NCBI RefSeq assembly: GCF_900167945.1
Contig: NZ_FUZA01000004.1
Coordinates: forward strand, 410,578 to 474,577
Source: Dyadobacter psychrophilus
Lineage (GTDB): Bacteria > Bacteroidota > Bacteroidia > Cytophagales > Spirosomataceae
Length of the DNA: 64,000 bases
Reading direction: 5' to 3'
Shown here: one piece after another, positions 1 through 8,818 of the stretch
Numbering within the stretch: the stretch's first letter is position 1
How the letters are laid out: the number at the start of each line of letters is the position of its first letter
Made by a program: the position numbers and the translations under genes
The notes under the pieces: generated by a model
Databases searched by the model: none
What the model saw: only the letters and a program-made list of their open reading frames with translations
Told to the model about the DNA's origin: nothing

Positions 1-926
1 TTAAGAAATATGATATCGACCGTCTTGTCCAGATTCAGCATATTTCCCGCCATGACCATGGCTATATATTTGAGATAAGTAAGCAGAAAGAAGATGATGG
101 AAAGGATAAAAAAATCTCTCAAAATTTGCAGCGTATTCGACTTTTCGGACAATATCGTGCTGACAGAAAATACGTTAAGCTCATTCGCTGAAAAGAAAAC
201 CACAATAAAGCTCATCAGCATCGAAGTAATAATGACTAAGAAAATGACTGTGTTGCTATAAGGCTTGTTGATTTTAGAAAGCTGGTCCCTTGGATCGTTG
301 TTAAAAAACTCAATAGGATTTATCAAACGTATAAACGACAATGGGTTAGCATTGAAAATCCAGACGGTGAGTATCAGAATAAGAATGAGTGAAAGCGCCG
401 CAAAGTTACCGAACGGCGTAAAAGTGATGGGCTTAATGTTTATAAAATTGCGTCCCGCCTGCTCAACGGTTGTTGGATCATTGCGTTTCTTTTTGTTACA
501 AAGCAACACAGACTTGTCCCCAATCCCCGAGCTGCCGTAAACTGTGAGCAGCAATTCGTCTTTTTTGTAGATCTTATACAGGCTGTCAATGTTGAGTTCC
601 TGCCATTGTTCTTTGGCTATTTTGTTTTGAAGAGACCCTTCTAAAAACAGATAACTTTCGTTTTCCGCTTTTAAAAGCAGGACATAGCGCCGGTTTTTGA
701 CAAGATCGATGTACAAGCTTACGTAACGCGCCCCTTCGTTCACACCTTGAGAGAAAGGGACGTAATTTTTGTATTGAGGATTGTAAACGAGCCAGTCATT
801 CTGGTAATCGTAGACCGGGAAATATTGCTCGGGAGGATTAACTTTGGCCGCGCCGGAAGCGAATGTCCCGGAAACGGAAAAAGCGATTAGGAAAGCCCAA
901 AAAAGCGTAATGGAAATGGACTTCAT
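1..926 (-). CDS. DUF4271-like membrane protein (C-terminus beyond window)
   Basis: I translated this frame by hand. It begins MKSISITLFWAFLIAFSV, a signal peptide, followed by a soluble periplasmic part of about 150 residues. Then come hydrophobic segments (for example around FAALSLILILILTVWIF, TVIFLVIITSMLMSFIVV and FFILSIIFFLLTYL). The frame is still open at base 1, so the last part of the protein is missing. The layout of signal peptide, soluble domain and C-terminal membrane bundle fits the Bacteroidota family DUF4271; that name comes from memory of the family and was not searched. Function is unknown. The start lies only about 12 bases after the sucD terminator, so the gene either has a promoter inside that terminator region or is transcribed by read-through from sucD. 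Another Bacteroidota membrane protein of unknown function is the main alternative. Confidence 0.55.
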   Translation of the reverse strand, partial: MKSISITLFWAFLIAFSVSGTFASGAAKVNPPEQYFPVYDYQNDWLVYNPQYKNYVPFSQGVNEGARYVSLYIDLVKNRRYVLLLKAENESYLFLEGSLQNKIAKEQWQELNIDSLYKIYKKDELLLTVYGSSGIGDKSVLLCNKKKRNDPTTVEQAGRNFINIKPITFTPFGNFAALSLILILILTVWIFNANPLSFIRLINPIEFFNNDPRDQLSKINKPYSNTVIFLVIITSMLMSFIVVFFSANELNVFSVSTILSEKSNTLQILRDFFILSIIFFLLTYLKYIAMVMAGNMLNLDKTVDIIFL

Positions 927-932
927 TGGTAT

Positions 933-958
933 AAAAAAGGGCGGGGTTTCCCCAGCCC
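933..958 (-). terminator. Rho-independent terminator of sucD
   Basis: Read on the minus strand, a G/C-rich hairpin (gggctgggg / ccccgccc, one mismatch, AAA loop) is followed by a run of six T. It lies about 30 bases after the sucD stop and just before the start of the next minus-strand gene. Confidence 0.7.
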
Positions 959-986
959 TCTTATAAAGTTATATGTAAGCAGGTTA

Positions 987-1865
987 CTATTTTTTTCCAA
1001 GAGCGATCAGCATCGTTTCGCCGATCAATGCAGGTGACTCAGCTACAAATATACCAGACTCTTTCATGATTCTGATTTTAGCTTCAGCCGTATCGTCAGC
1101 ACCACCGATGATCGCACCGGCGTGGCCCATTCTTCGTCCTTTTGGGGCAGTTTGTCCTGCAATGAACCCTACAACAGGCTTTTTGTTTCCAGTTGATTTA
1201 ATGTAGTTGGCCGCATCCGCTTCCATACTTCCACCAATTTCACCGATCATAACAATTGCTTCTGTCTCTGGATCGTTCATTAAAAGCTCAACGGCTTCTT
1301 TTGTGGTTGTTCCAATGATAGGGTCACCACCGATTCCGATGGCTGTGGTTTGACCAAGTCCAGCGCGCGTCAACTGGTCAACAGCTTCATAAGTCAATGT
1401 TCCCGATTTTGACACGAGTCCAATGGTTCCTTTTTTGAAAATAAAGCCTGGCATAATGCCCACTTTACACTCTTCTGCTGTGATTATACCTGGACAGTTC
1501 GGGCCGATCAGGCGGCAATTTTTGTTTTTGATATATTCTTTTGCCTGCATCATGTCCTTGGTAGGGATACCTTCGGTGATACAAACGATTACGCCAATTC
1601 CAGCATCAGCGGATTCCATAATAGCATCAGCAGCAAAAGCCGGCGGAACAAAAATGATTGATACATCTGCGCCGGTAGCACGAACGGCCAGGTCAACGGT
1701 GTTGAAAACAGGTCTTTCAAGATGAGAGAGACCGCCTTTGCCCGGAGTTACGCCACCTACGACATTAGTACCGTACTCGATCATTTGCTGGGCGTGAAAA
1801 GAGCCCTCCGATCCGGTAAATCCCTGAACTATAATCTTAGAATTTTTATTAACTAAAACGCTCAT
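987..1865 (-). CDS. sucD: Succinate-CoA ligase, alpha subunit
   Basis: This is the alpha subunit of succinyl-CoA synthetase, which converts succinyl-CoA, NDP and phosphate to succinate, CoA and NTP in the cytosolic TCA cycle. The 292-residue length is standard for the family. The N-terminal CoA-binding Rossmann domain shows GFTGSEGS near residues 15-22. The phosphohistidine loop GHAGAIIGG near 247-255 supplies the active-site His (about 248). The ATG start gives the normal N-terminus. The beta subunit gene (sucC) is not next to it, so the two subunits are encoded apart, which is common in Bacteroidota. A promoter-like sequence lies just upstream and a terminator just downstream, so it looks monocistronic. 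Confidence 0.97.
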   Translation of the reverse strand: MSVLVNKNSKIIVQGFTGSEGSFHAQQMIEYGTNVVGGVTPGKGGLSHLERPVFNTVDLAVRATGADVSIIFVPPAFAADAIMESADAGIGVIVCITEGIPTKDMMQAKEYIKNKNCRLIGPNCPGIITAEECKVGIMPGFIFKKGTIGLVSKSGTLTYEAVDQLTRAGLGQTTAIGIGGDPIIGTTTKEAVELLMNDPETEAIVMIGEIGGSMEADAANYIKSTGNKKPVVGFIAGQTAPKGRRMGHAGAIIGGADDTAEAKIRIMKESGIFVAESPALIGETMLIALGKK

Positions 1866-1887
1866 GTTGGTAAATCAGTTTTTTTGG

Positions 1888-1919
1888 TAAAAGTAGAACG
1901 AAAAGCACGAAGTAGCAAA
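1888..1919 (-). promoter_or_regulatory. Promoter of sucD
   Basis: On the minus strand, TTTG at 1919-1916 is followed after 20 bases by TACTTTTA at 1895-1888. This matches 7 of 8 positions of the Bacteroidota -7 element TAnnTTTG with ideal spacing. The -7 box is about 23 bases upstream of the sucD ATG. Confidence 0.5.
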
Positions 1920-1968
1920 ATGTAGCCAGAATTTGTAAATTGCTTTTTTGACAATATTAAGCAGGTTT

Positions 1969-2571
1969 ATGCAGATACTCAGCAGCCCACATATATTTTC
2001 TAACTTAGTTCTGAGTTTTACCAGTTTATTTATTTTTTCGAGGTATTTCAGGACGCAGCCGTTTATAAGCAAGTGGCTCTGGGGCATATTTTTGTTTTTC
2101 ATAGCACTTGTCGCCCTCACGGATCTGCTCGTCTACGCAGGTGTGGAAAGTCTGGAAACCATTCACGATATCGTTATTGCAGGGGAGATGACTTTGGGCG
2201 CATTTTGCCTTGTGTCGGCATCCTGGTGCCTCATCATGCGCTATAATGCAGGCACTTATTTCTTCGGGTCCACAATTGGGCTCGGCCTGCTACTTATGTA
2301 TTGCATTACCTGGTTCGGCGTGGAATATGTGGGGCTTATCACCAAGTCATTCTGCATTTTGGTAACATTATTAATATCCTGCGTGGGGCTTGCAAGCCGT
2401 CAGAAAAGTGCATTGTGGGTCATATTTTCTATGATGTTGCTGGCATTATCAACCAAATCGGGAAAGCTGCCTATTCCGATGGATCCCGTGGATATTAACC
2501 ATTATATGATGGTACTGTCTGTAATTTGCATGGGAAGGGCTGTGCGGGATCAATATAAAATCCTGTTTTAA
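1969..2571 (+). CDS. Unknown six-helix membrane protein
   Basis: I do not recognise this protein. The 200 residues from the ATG at 1969 are largely hydrophobic, with about six membrane segments (near IFSNLVLSFTSLFIFS, LWGIFLFFIALVALT, GAFCLVSASWCL, IGLGLLLMYCITWFG, FCILVTLLISCVGLA and IFSMMLLALS). Short loops carry charges, and it ends in MGRAVRDQYKILF. An in-frame TTG at 1948 would add seven residues, but the ATG is preferred. It is divergent from sucD and upstream of azurin. No catalytic motif stands out. It could be a sensor or scaffold membrane protein of a Bacteroidota-specific family. Confidence 0.75.
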   Translation: MQILSSPHIFSNLVLSFTSLFIFSRYFRTQPFISKWLWGIFLFFIALVALTDLLVYAGVESLETIHDIVIAGEMTLGAFCLVSASWCLIMRYNAGTYFFGSTIGLGLLLMYCITWFGVEYVGLITKSFCILVTLLISCVGLASRQKSALWVIFSMMLLALSTKSGKLPIPMDPVDINHYMMVLSVICMGRAVRDQYKILF

Positions 2572-2600
2572 GCGCTATTTATCAAACAAATGTTAATGGA

Positions 2601-2632
2601 TTGTTTTTTTTAAATACCGCGTCGTAAATTGC
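2601..2632 (+). promoter_or_regulatory. Possible promoter of azurin gene
   Basis: TTG at 2601-2603 and TAAATTGC at 2625-2632 are separated by 21 bases and resemble the Bacteroidota TTTG/TAnnTTTG pattern imperfectly. The position, about 43 bases upstream of the azurin ATG, is reasonable. Confidence 0.3.
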
Positions 2633-2674
2633 ACCAGTTAATTTCAAACAAACAAGTTTACTAATACTCTTAAT

Positions 2675-3169
2675 ATGAAAACGACGAAGTATGGCGTAAT
2701 GCTTCTTGCCTCAGTTTTGGCTTTCGGAGCTGTTACAATGAACACTGCTGAGGCTAAATTGCCTGCCAAAGCTGTGGTTAGCGATGTGAAACAAGCTAAA
2801 ACCATCGTTATAAAAGGAAGTGATGCAATGCAATTTGACCTTAAAGAAATCAAAGTGAAGGCTGGTCAAAAGGTGAAGCTTACTTTGACACACTCTGGTA
2901 AACTTGCAAAGGCTGCAATGGGCCACAACTGGGTTTTGTTGAAGCCAGGAACTGACGTTGCTGCATTTGGATCGAAAGCTGCTGCTGCGAGAGAAACAGA
3001 ATACATTCCTAAGTCTGAAGAAGCCAGCATCATCGCGCATACCAAACTTGTTGGCGGCGGAGAAAGCGACACAGTGGAGTTTACTGCACCTGCAAAAGGA
3101 ACTTACACTTACATCTGCAGTTTCCCAGGTCACTATGCTTTGATGAAAGGAACATTCATCGTTGAATAA
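2675..3169 (+). CDS. Azurin-family cupredoxin (periplasmic blue copper protein)
   Basis: This is a small periplasmic electron carrier with a type I copper site. Residues 1-27 are a signal peptide (MKTTKYGVMLLASVLAFG, cleavage near AEA). The mature cupredoxin fold carries the copper ligands His84 in MGHNWVLL and Cys148, His153 and Met157 in CSFPGHYALM, the classical His-Cys-His-Met set of azurins. The length of about 137 residues after cleavage is usual. It is followed by a strong hairpin shared with the convergent thioredoxin-like gene. The redox partner is not shown by the context; a cytochrome c peroxidase or respiratory oxidase partner is only an inference. Confidence 0.95.
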   Translation: MKTTKYGVMLLASVLAFGAVTMNTAEAKLPAKAVVSDVKQAKTIVIKGSDAMQFDLKEIKVKAGQKVKLTLTHSGKLAKAAMGHNWVLLKPGTDVAAFGSKAAAARETEYIPKSEEASIIAHTKLVGGGESDTVEFTAPAKGTYTYICSFPGHYALMKGTFIVE

Positions 3170-3183
3170 GGAATTGAAAATAT

Positions 3184-3220
3184 AAAAAAAGCGCTGGTCG
3201 ATTTGATCAGCGCTTTTTTT
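3184..3220. terminator. Bidirectional terminator
   Basis: A hairpin with arms AAGCGCTGRTC/GATCAGCGCTT is flanked by a run of seven A and a run of seven T. It separates azurin (+) from the thioredoxin-like gene (-) and can serve both. Confidence 0.85.
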
Positions 3221-3234
3221 ATGTTCTTTTCGTC

Positions 3235-3780
3235 CTAGATTTCAGCAAGTTGCTTTTCAATCAGATCCACAATTTCGGGTCTGTCCCATTGTGAAGCGCC
3301 TACTTCTTCAACCAATATTTTCCCTTTGTAAATAATGTAAGTTCTGGGAATTGCATTGCCGTCTAATGCCGGAGGATAAGCGCCGGCAAATTGATAAAAT
3401 GGCAGATTGTAGCCTTTGCGTGCAATGAATGGGTTTACCGTCTCAGCATCTTCGTCTGAAATAATGTAAAATGATACTTTTTCGTGCGTTTTATATTTAT
3501 CATAAAGCTTTTGAATGCCCGGCATTTCCATATTGCAAGGGCCGCACCAGGTTGCCCAGACATTTAAAAACACCAGCTTATTTTCATCCATCGCGACGGG
3601 TTTGCCTTCCAGGTCTCTGAGTTCGGACAGATATACCGAGGAATTTTCCGCTGGCACCGGCAAGGCTCCTGCAACATTATTCTCCTTGTTATCAATCGGT
3701 TTGACAAATGAATAATAAACTGCTGCTGCGGCTACAATTAGCAAAACGATGAGAAAAAACTTTCTTGTATTGGCGTTCAT
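3235..3780 (-). CDS. TlpA-like thiol:disulfide oxidoreductase, membrane-anchored
   Basis: This is a TlpA/ResA-type thioredoxin-fold protein acting in the periplasm. Residues about 7-24 form an N-terminal membrane anchor or uncleaved signal. The thioredoxin domain contains WATWCGPC with Cys79 and Cys82, followed by the conserved NMEMPG. The cis-proline region is seen as AIPRTYII near residue 144. Such proteins reduce or oxidise cysteines, often in cytochrome c or copper-protein maturation. The convergent azurin gene is suggestive, but no cytochrome maturation genes lie nearby. The length of 181 residues is typical. It is monocistronic by spacing. Confidence 0.9.
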   Translation of the reverse strand: MNANTRKFFLIVLLIVAAAAVYYSFVKPIDNKENNVAGALPVPAENSSVYLSELRDLEGKPVAMDENKLVFLNVWATWCGPCNMEMPGIQKLYDKYKTHEKVSFYIISDEDAETVNPFIARKGYNLPFYQFAGAYPPALDGNAIPRTYIIYKGKILVEEVGASQWDRPEIVDLIEKQLAEI

Positions 3781-3898
3781 AATGGTGTGGATTAATGAAA
3801 AAAAGTAATGTCCTGGCGGACAGTTGATAGGGTAAAAGTAACCATATTCTCATAAACCATCTTTAAAAACTGTATTCGAAAAATAGGGCATTTGTTTT

Positions 3899-3930
3899 TT
3901 TGATGCGTAGTAGGAATTTGAATACTTTTA
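3899..3930 (+). promoter_or_regulatory. Promoter of the TPR gene
   Basis: TTTG (3899-3902), 20 bases, TACTTTTA (3923-3930): a 7/8 match to the Bacteroidota -7 consensus with ideal spacing. It predicts a leader of about 40 bases before the ATG at 3977. Confidence 0.5.
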
Positions 3931-3976
3931 TAGGATAATAAAAACACATTTTGATTTGAGGAAACGGTTTACATTC

Positions 3977-5320
3977 ATGAAAGTTTTATTTTTTGGTCTA
4001 ATTTCCCTCTTTGTGATTTTTTTGCCTGACTCCACTTTTGCTCAACGATCGGCTGCGGAATTTTTTGAAGAAGGTAATACGAGGGCCGGGACCGGCGATT
4101 TTAATGGTGCCTTGCAAGCTTATTCTACGGTAATTTCAATGAGTCCGGAGCATGCGCCAAGCTTTTTCAACCGTGGTCTGGCCAAGGCAAATCTAAAAGA
4201 TTTTAGAGGAGCCATTCAGGATTATAACCGCGCTATTGAGCTTAATCCCAAAGAACCGCTTTATTACCAAAGCAGGGGCGTAAGCAAAAGCTTGCAAGAT
4301 GATTTCTCGTCGGCGATTGAGGATTATTCCAAAGCACTGGAACTGAATGCCGAAGACCCGAAGATATACTACAATCGAGGCGTAAGCTATGCCAAACTAA
4401 AGAAACACAGAAGCGCGCTCACGGACCTGGACAAAGCATTATCGCTGAATCCCGACGAGCTTGCGGCCTTGTATGCGAGGGGAAACTGCAAGCAGGATTT
4501 GCAGGAGTATGCCGGAAGCCTTGCAGATTTTACAAGAGTAATTGAGTTAAGCCCTAAAAGAACAGGCGCATATGCCGGCCGGGGATTGGCGAAAATAGAA
4601 TTAGGCGATTTCCAGGGAGCTGTCGCGGATTTCACACGGGCCATTGAGCTAAGTCCCAACGAAAGTGAATTTTATGAAAAGAGAGGTTTTGCCAAGAATA
4701 AGCTGGAAGACTTTCAGGGAGCGGTAATTGATTTTGATAAAACGATCCAATTGAATGCGGAAAATTACCAGGCATTTTACGGAAGAGGTTATGCCAAAGG
4801 TAAGCTCAATGACACGCGCGGTGCAATTGCCGATCTTTCTACATCTATTGAATTGAAGAATACTTACCTCGGCGACCCTAAAAAAATAGCATATGCGGGT
4901 AAAATAAACCGTGAGACGCTCGACGCGTTAAGAGATCAGGTCCAGCATAATATTAAAATAGATAATCTAAGCGCGGACCGGGCAGAGGCATACTTTGTGA
5001 GAGGTGTCAGCAAAGCGAAGGTAGGAGAGGTTAAGGGTGCAATTCAGGACCTTACAACGGCAGTTGAGCTTAATCCAACTTACTCGACAGCATTCTTCTC
5101 ACGTGCAATGGTCCGCTCGGCAAGTGGCGACCAGATGGGTGCGGTTATGGATTTTTCCAGCTCTATCAAATTGCGCTCGGACTATCCGGAAGCATATTAC
5201 TTGCGGGGAATTTTGAAAAACAGTCTTGGCGAAGTTAATGATGGTTGCCTTGATTTGAGCCGGGCAGGGGAGTTGGGTTATCAGCAAGCATATAAGGTTA
5301 TCGGAAGTTATTGTAACTAA
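3977..5320 (+). CDS. Exported tetratricopeptide-repeat protein
   Basis: A secreted or periplasmic protein built almost wholly of TPR units. The ATG at 3977 gives a clean signal peptide (MKVLFFGLISLFVIFLPDSTFAQ). An upstream in-frame TTG at 3956 would extend it by seven charged residues and is less likely. About ten TPR helices follow, each with the pattern A..D....I.L.P, for example GAIQDYNRAIELNPKEP, SAIEDYSKALELNAEDP and GAVADFTRAIELSPNES. A less regular stretch (STSIELKNTYLGDPKK to NLSADRAE) splits the array into seven and about three repeats. TPR arrays bind partner proteins; no enzymatic domain is visible. The partner is unknown, and the gene stands alone between terminators. Confidence 0.88.
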   Translation: MKVLFFGLISLFVIFLPDSTFAQRSAAEFFEEGNTRAGTGDFNGALQAYSTVISMSPEHAPSFFNRGLAKANLKDFRGAIQDYNRAIELNPKEPLYYQSRGVSKSLQDDFSSAIEDYSKALELNAEDPKIYYNRGVSYAKLKKHRSALTDLDKALSLNPDELAALYARGNCKQDLQEYAGSLADFTRVIELSPKRTGAYAGRGLAKIELGDFQGAVADFTRAIELSPNESEFYEKRGFAKNKLEDFQGAVIDFDKTIQLNAENYQAFYGRGYAKGKLNDTRGAIADLSTSIELKNTYLGDPKKIAYAGKINRETLDALRDQVQHNIKIDNLSADRAEAYFVRGVSKAKVGEVKGAIQDLTTAVELNPTYSTAFFSRAMVRSASGDQMGAVMDFSSSIKLRSDYPEAYYLRGILKNSLGEVNDGCLDLSRAGELGYQQAYKVIGSYCN

Positions 5321-5337
5321 ATTACCGGCTACAAACA

Positions 5338-5376
5338 AAGAAAGGGTTAATGATCATTGATCGTTAACCCTTTCTT
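5338..5376. terminator. Bidirectional terminator (long near-perfect hairpin)
   Basis: The arms AGAAAGGGTTAAYGATCA are complementary over 18 bases with a single G-T-type mismatch and a loop of about one base. They sit between the convergent TPR gene and the superoxide dismutase gene. The A/T-rich ends serve as weak T-tracts in both directions. Confidence 0.7.
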
Positions 5377-5395
5377 ATATCGTTTTGACCAACAA

Positions 5396-6106
5396 TTATG
5401 CCTTTTTCAATTTCTCAGCAACCTTATCCCAGTTTACCACGTCCCAGAATGCTTTAATGTAATCCGGGCGTTTGTTTTGGTAATGCAGATAATAAGCGTG
5501 TTCCCAAACATCCAGTCCCAGGATCGGCGTTCCTTTAAAATCGGAAATGTCCATTAATGGGTTATCCTGATTTGGAGTTGAGCCGATTGCCAGTTTACCA
5601 TCTTTGGCAACCAGCCAGGCCCATCCTGAACCGAAGCGCGTTGTTGCAGCCTTTGCAAACTCTTCCTTGAACTTATCCATCGATCCAAACTGACCATTGA
5701 TTGCATCCGCAACAGGTCCCGCCGGAGCAGCAGCCTTTTTAGGGCCCATTACTTCCCAGAAAAATGTGTGATTCCAATGTCCGCCTCCATTGTTACGGAT
5801 TGCAGCAGGCGCTTTTCCAATGGTTTTGATAATATCGTCCAGCGATTTTTTCTCGTATTCTGTTCCTTTAACAGCGTCATTCAGGTTTTTTACATAAGCC
5901 GCGTGGTGTTTGCCGTAATGGATCTCCATGGTCATTTTGTCAATGCTAGGCTCCAATGCGCCGAAGTCGTAAGGCAGCGGAGCTTGCTTAAAAGGCGCCA
6001 TTTCCACTTGCAGGCCTTCTCCTGAGTTTGCAAATGCCTGGCTGGACAATGCGCTCATAGCCAGTGAACTTCCTGCTAATGTCTTTAAGAAGTCGGTTCT
6101 ATTCAT
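5396..6106 (-). CDS. Superoxide dismutase, Mn-type, with export signal
   Basis: Converts superoxide to oxygen and hydrogen peroxide. Iron/manganese SOD fold with metal ligands His63 (EIHYGKHH), His113 ([11 protein letters not shown]), Asp199 and His203 ([12 protein letters not shown]). The [11 protein letters not shown] segment plus Gln180 in TPNQDNPL point to the manganese (or cambialistic) type rather than iron-only, as the second-shell Gln comes from the C-terminal domain. The first 26 residues ([26 protein letters not shown]) look like a signal peptide with a Tat-like beginning but only one Arg. The enzyme is therefore probably periplasmic or extracellular, which is unusual for this SOD family. 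The length without the signal is about 208, normal for the family. Confidence 0.95.
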   Translation of the reverse strand: MNRTDFLKTLAGSSLAMSALSSQAFANSGEGLQVEMAPFKQAPLPYDFGALEPSIDKMTMEIHYGKHHAAYVKNLNDAVKGTEYEKKSLDDIIKTIGKAPAAIRNNGGGHWNHTFFWEVMGPKKAAAPAGPVADAINGQFGSMDKFKEEFAKAATTRFGSGWAWLVAKDGKLAIGSTPNQDNPLMDISDFKGTPILGLDVWEHAYYLHYQNKRPDYIKAFWDVVNWDKVAEKLKKA

Positions 6107-6136
6107 AACATTCTTTCGGTAAAGTGTTTAGTTGTC

Positions 6137-6751
6137 TTAATCGTAGGCCACCCGGCTTACGATACTGCGCCCAAGGGTAATTTCATCCGCGTATTCGAGG
6201 TCGCCCCCAATCGGGATGCCACGGGCAATTGTACTCATTCTGACACCCGTCGATTTTAGTTTTTTTTGCAGATAAAAGGCGGTTGTGTCACCTTCCATGG
6301 TAGGACTCAATGCGAGAATGATCTCCTTTACAGGTTCTGCATTTTCCGGATGCTCTATTCTTTTTATTAATGAATCAATTTGCAAATCCGAAGGGCCGAT
6401 GCCTTCCAGCGGAGAAATAATTCCTCCCAGGACATGGTACAGGCCTTTATACTGGTTTGTCGATTCAATAGCAAGCACATCTCGCGTATCCACAACGATG
6501 CATATGATCGAATTATCGCGTCGGGGATTACTGCAAATGTTACATAACCGGTCGTCGGCAATGTTGTGACACTTTTCACAATACGAGGTTTTGGTCCGCA
6601 TGTTGATAAGTGCCTCCGAAAGAGACCGGGTTTGTTCCTCTTCTCTCTTAAGCAAATGTAATGCCAGGCGTAGTGCTGTTTTTTTTCCTATTCCCGGCAG
6701 ACGGGAGATTTCACTTACGGCTTCCTCAATAAGACGTGAGGGGTAATTCAT
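6137..6751 (-). CDS. recR: Recombination mediator RecR
   Basis: RecR acts with RecO (and RecF) to load RecA at single-strand gaps during DNA repair. From the ATG at 6751 the protein is about 204 residues, the normal length. It has a helix-hairpin-helix segment (ISRLPGIGKKTALRLALHLL), a four-Cys zinc finger (CEKCHN...CNIC), and a Toprim domain beginning at IICIVVDTRDVLAIE with ALSPTMEGDTTAFYL. A longer open frame up to 6805 would run into clpS and gives an N-terminus not seen in RecR, so it is rejected. It follows clpS after 20 bases and is probably cotranscribed. Confidence 0.96.
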   Translation of the reverse strand: MNYPSRLIEEAVSEISRLPGIGKKTALRLALHLLKREEEQTRSLSEALINMRTKTSYCEKCHNIADDRLCNICSNPRRDNSIICIVVDTRDVLAIESTNQYKGLYHVLGGIISPLEGIGPSDLQIDSLIKRIEHPENAEPVKEIILALSPTMEGDTTAFYLQKKLKSTGVRMSTIARGIPIGGDLEYADEITLGRSIVSRVAYD

Positions 6752-6771
6752 AGGAAAAGTTGAGAGTGAGA

Positions 6772-7047
6772 CTAGTGGATTTCTGCGGAAATACCGCGGC
6801 GGCAAATTTCGTTACGCATGCCGGTCAATTCTTCAAATGCACCTTCTTTAACGGAGCATTTACCCTTGTAATGTATGATCAGCGTGCACTGTTCAGCTTG
6901 TTCATTGGTATGGCCACAAACTTCAATCAATGTATCAATGACCCAATCAAATGTATTTACATCATCATTGTAGATAACCAGCTTCTGAAGATCGGTTTCT
7001 ACAGTTTTATCCAGAATTTCTACCTCAGTGTCTGTAAGCGCTTGCAT
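6772..7047 (-). CDS. clpS: ATP-dependent Clp protease adaptor ClpS
   Basis: ClpS delivers N-degron substrates to ClpA(C)P in the cytosol. The 91-residue protein has the conserved core KLVIYNDDVNTFDWVIDTLIEVCGHTNEQAEQCTLIIHYKGKC, including the NDD stretch used for N-end binding and the H/GK region contacting the unfoldase. The ATG at 7047 (MQALTDTEV) is preferred over an in-frame TTG nine bases earlier. It is the first gene of a clpS-recR pair, with a good -7 element upstream. The partner Clp ATPase is not in this window. Confidence 0.95.
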   Translation of the reverse strand: MQALTDTEVEILDKTVETDLQKLVIYNDDVNTFDWVIDTLIEVCGHTNEQAEQCTLIIHYKGKCSVKEGAFEELTGMRNEICRRGISAEIH

Positions 7048-7072
7048 AACAACCAAATTTCTGTTTGATTAG

Positions 7073-7103
7073 CAAATCTAAACAAAAACGCAGATTAACG
7101 GAA
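7073..7103 (-). promoter_or_regulatory. Promoter of clpS-recR
   Basis: On the minus strand TAGATTTG (7080-7073) is a perfect match to TAnnTTTG. A weak upstream element TTC (7103-7101) lies 20 bases before it. The -7 box is 26 bases upstream of the clpS ATG. Confidence 0.45.
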
Positions 7104-7154
7104 GTTTTAAGCGCCTTTTAATCCGCTGCTAAAATTCACAAATAACCCGCTTTA

Positions 7155-8630
7155 ATGAATCCATATATTTCTTTGGTCATCCTGATCGCGTATTTCGGGA
7201 TGCTCATTACAGTCTCCATTTACACTTCCAAAGGGGCGGATACGAATACATTTTTCACTGCAAACAGGCAGTCGCCCTGGTATCTCGTGGCATTTGGAAT
7301 GATCGGGACTTCATTATCGGGAGTAACATTTGTTTCAGTTCCGGGAGCGGTTGTTAATATACAATTTTCCTATTTTCAGGTTGTTATTGGTTATATTCTG
7401 GGTTATCTGGTAATCGGAACGGTGCTGATGCCGCTATATTACAGGTTAAACCTTATATCCATTTATTCTTATTTAGAACAGCGTTTTGGTTTCTGGTCTT
7501 ACAAGACGGGTTCCGGATTCTTTTTACTTTCCCGCACAATCGGTTCAGCAGTAAGGCTTTATGTCGCTGCACAGGTTTTACAACTGGCATTGTTTAAGCC
7601 GCTGGGAATTCCGTTTGAAGTTGCAGTGGCGATTACCATTTTTTTGATCTGGATTTATACATTCAAAGGCGGTGTCAAGACCATTATTGTTACAGACACC
7701 TTACAAACGTTTTTCCTCATCACCGCCGTTATCCTGACCATTGTGCTTGTGTCTAATGAGCTGAACCTGGATGGCTTCGGCGACATCTGGAACCGCGTGC
7801 AGACAAGTGGTTATTCCAAGATTTTTTACTGGGATACCAACGATCCGAAAAACTTCTTTAAACAGTTCTTTGCCGGTGTTTTCATTGCCATCGTTATGAC
7901 AGGCCTGGATCAGGATCTGATGCAGAAAAACCTGACTTGCAAGAACATAGGGGAGGCGCAAAAGAATATGTTCTGGTTTACGGTTGTGCTCGTGATCGTG
8001 AACTTCCTGTTCCTGTCCCTGGGCGCGCTGCTTTACGTATATGCGGAAGCGCAAGGAATTCCAACGCCAGCCAAATCGGACGATTTCTATCCGATGCTGG
8101 CGCTCAATCACTTAGGTCTGGTTGTGGGAATCACGTTCTTACTGGGCATTACAGCCGCGACTTACGCCAGTTCCGACTCAGCATTAACGGCATTGACGAC
8201 AGCTTTCTGCATTGATTTTATGAATATTGAAAAAAGACCTGAGGCCCAGCGCTCATCCATCAAATTCTGGGTGCATATCGGCTTTTCTGTTGTGTTCTAT
8301 CTGGTAATATTAATCTTTAACCGGCTGAATAGTAAAGAAGTGATTACAGCGGTGTTTGATTTGGCAGGATACACTTATGGGCCTTTGCTGGGGCTGTTTT
8401 CGTTCGGAGCTTTTCTCAAACGACCTGTAAAGGACAAGTGGGTGCCGCTGGTCTGCATTCTCGCGCCGATAATAACTTACATTATCAACGATCATTCAGC
8501 TGAATGGTTTAATGGTTACAAGTTTGGGTTTGAAAGATTGATTATCAATGGTTTAATTACCTTCATAGGGCTTTGGTTACTGCACGATCCCAAGGCAAAA
8601 CGTTATGTGCCAAATCCGTTGGTGAGATAA
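7155..8630 (+). CDS. Sodium:solute symporter (SSS family)
   Basis: An inner-membrane symporter of the SSS/SLC5 family, which couples sodium uptake to that of a small organic solute. The 491 residues form about 13 membrane helices in the LeuT-like arrangement. Family hallmarks include the N-terminal FFTANRQSPWYLVAFGMIGTSLSGVTFVSVPG (TM2 region), the amphipathic RLNLISIYSYLEQRFG, and the TAATYASSDSALTALTTAF segment, where Ser/Thr side chains line the sodium site. The substrate cannot be read from the sequence; sialic acid, sugar and amino acid carriers all belong here. The gene is divergent from clpS and has no obvious operon partner. Confidence 0.92.
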   Translation: MNPYISLVILIAYFGMLITVSIYTSKGADTNTFFTANRQSPWYLVAFGMIGTSLSGVTFVSVPGAVVNIQFSYFQVVIGYILGYLVIGTVLMPLYYRLNLISIYSYLEQRFGFWSYKTGSGFFLLSRTIGSAVRLYVAAQVLQLALFKPLGIPFEVAVAITIFLIWIYTFKGGVKTIIVTDTLQTFFLITAVILTIVLVSNELNLDGFGDIWNRVQTSGYSKIFYWDTNDPKNFFKQFFAGVFIAIVMTGLDQDLMQKNLTCKNIGEAQKNMFWFTVVLVIVNFLFLSLGALLYVYAEAQGIPTPAKSDDFYPMLALNHLGLVVGITFLLGITAATYASSDSALTALTTAFCIDFMNIEKRPEAQRSSIKFWVHIGFSVVFYLVILIFNRLNSKEVITAVFDLAGYTYGPLLGLFSFGAFLKRPVKDKWVPLVCILAPIITYIINDHSAEWFNGYKFGFERLIINGLITFIGLWLLHDPKAKRYVPNPLVR

Positions 8631-8818
8631 GTAAAATTTCCTCTTATTAATCGTCTTTTTCTTTGAAATCGGTTACATATTTTCCGATTTATGTCTTGTA
8701 TTTATACAAAAAAATATTAACTTTCTGATAAATCTGACGCCCTTTCGCGCCTTTGATGGATGCTTACTGAAAGATGAAGTTGAGTTAAATTGTTTTTAAC
8801 AAACTAAACTTTTATAGT

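Noticed and set aside
2711..3133. A 140-residue minus-strand open frame over azurin
   Set aside because: Cys/Phe/Ser-rich shadow of azurin, whose copper ligands are all present in the plus strand.
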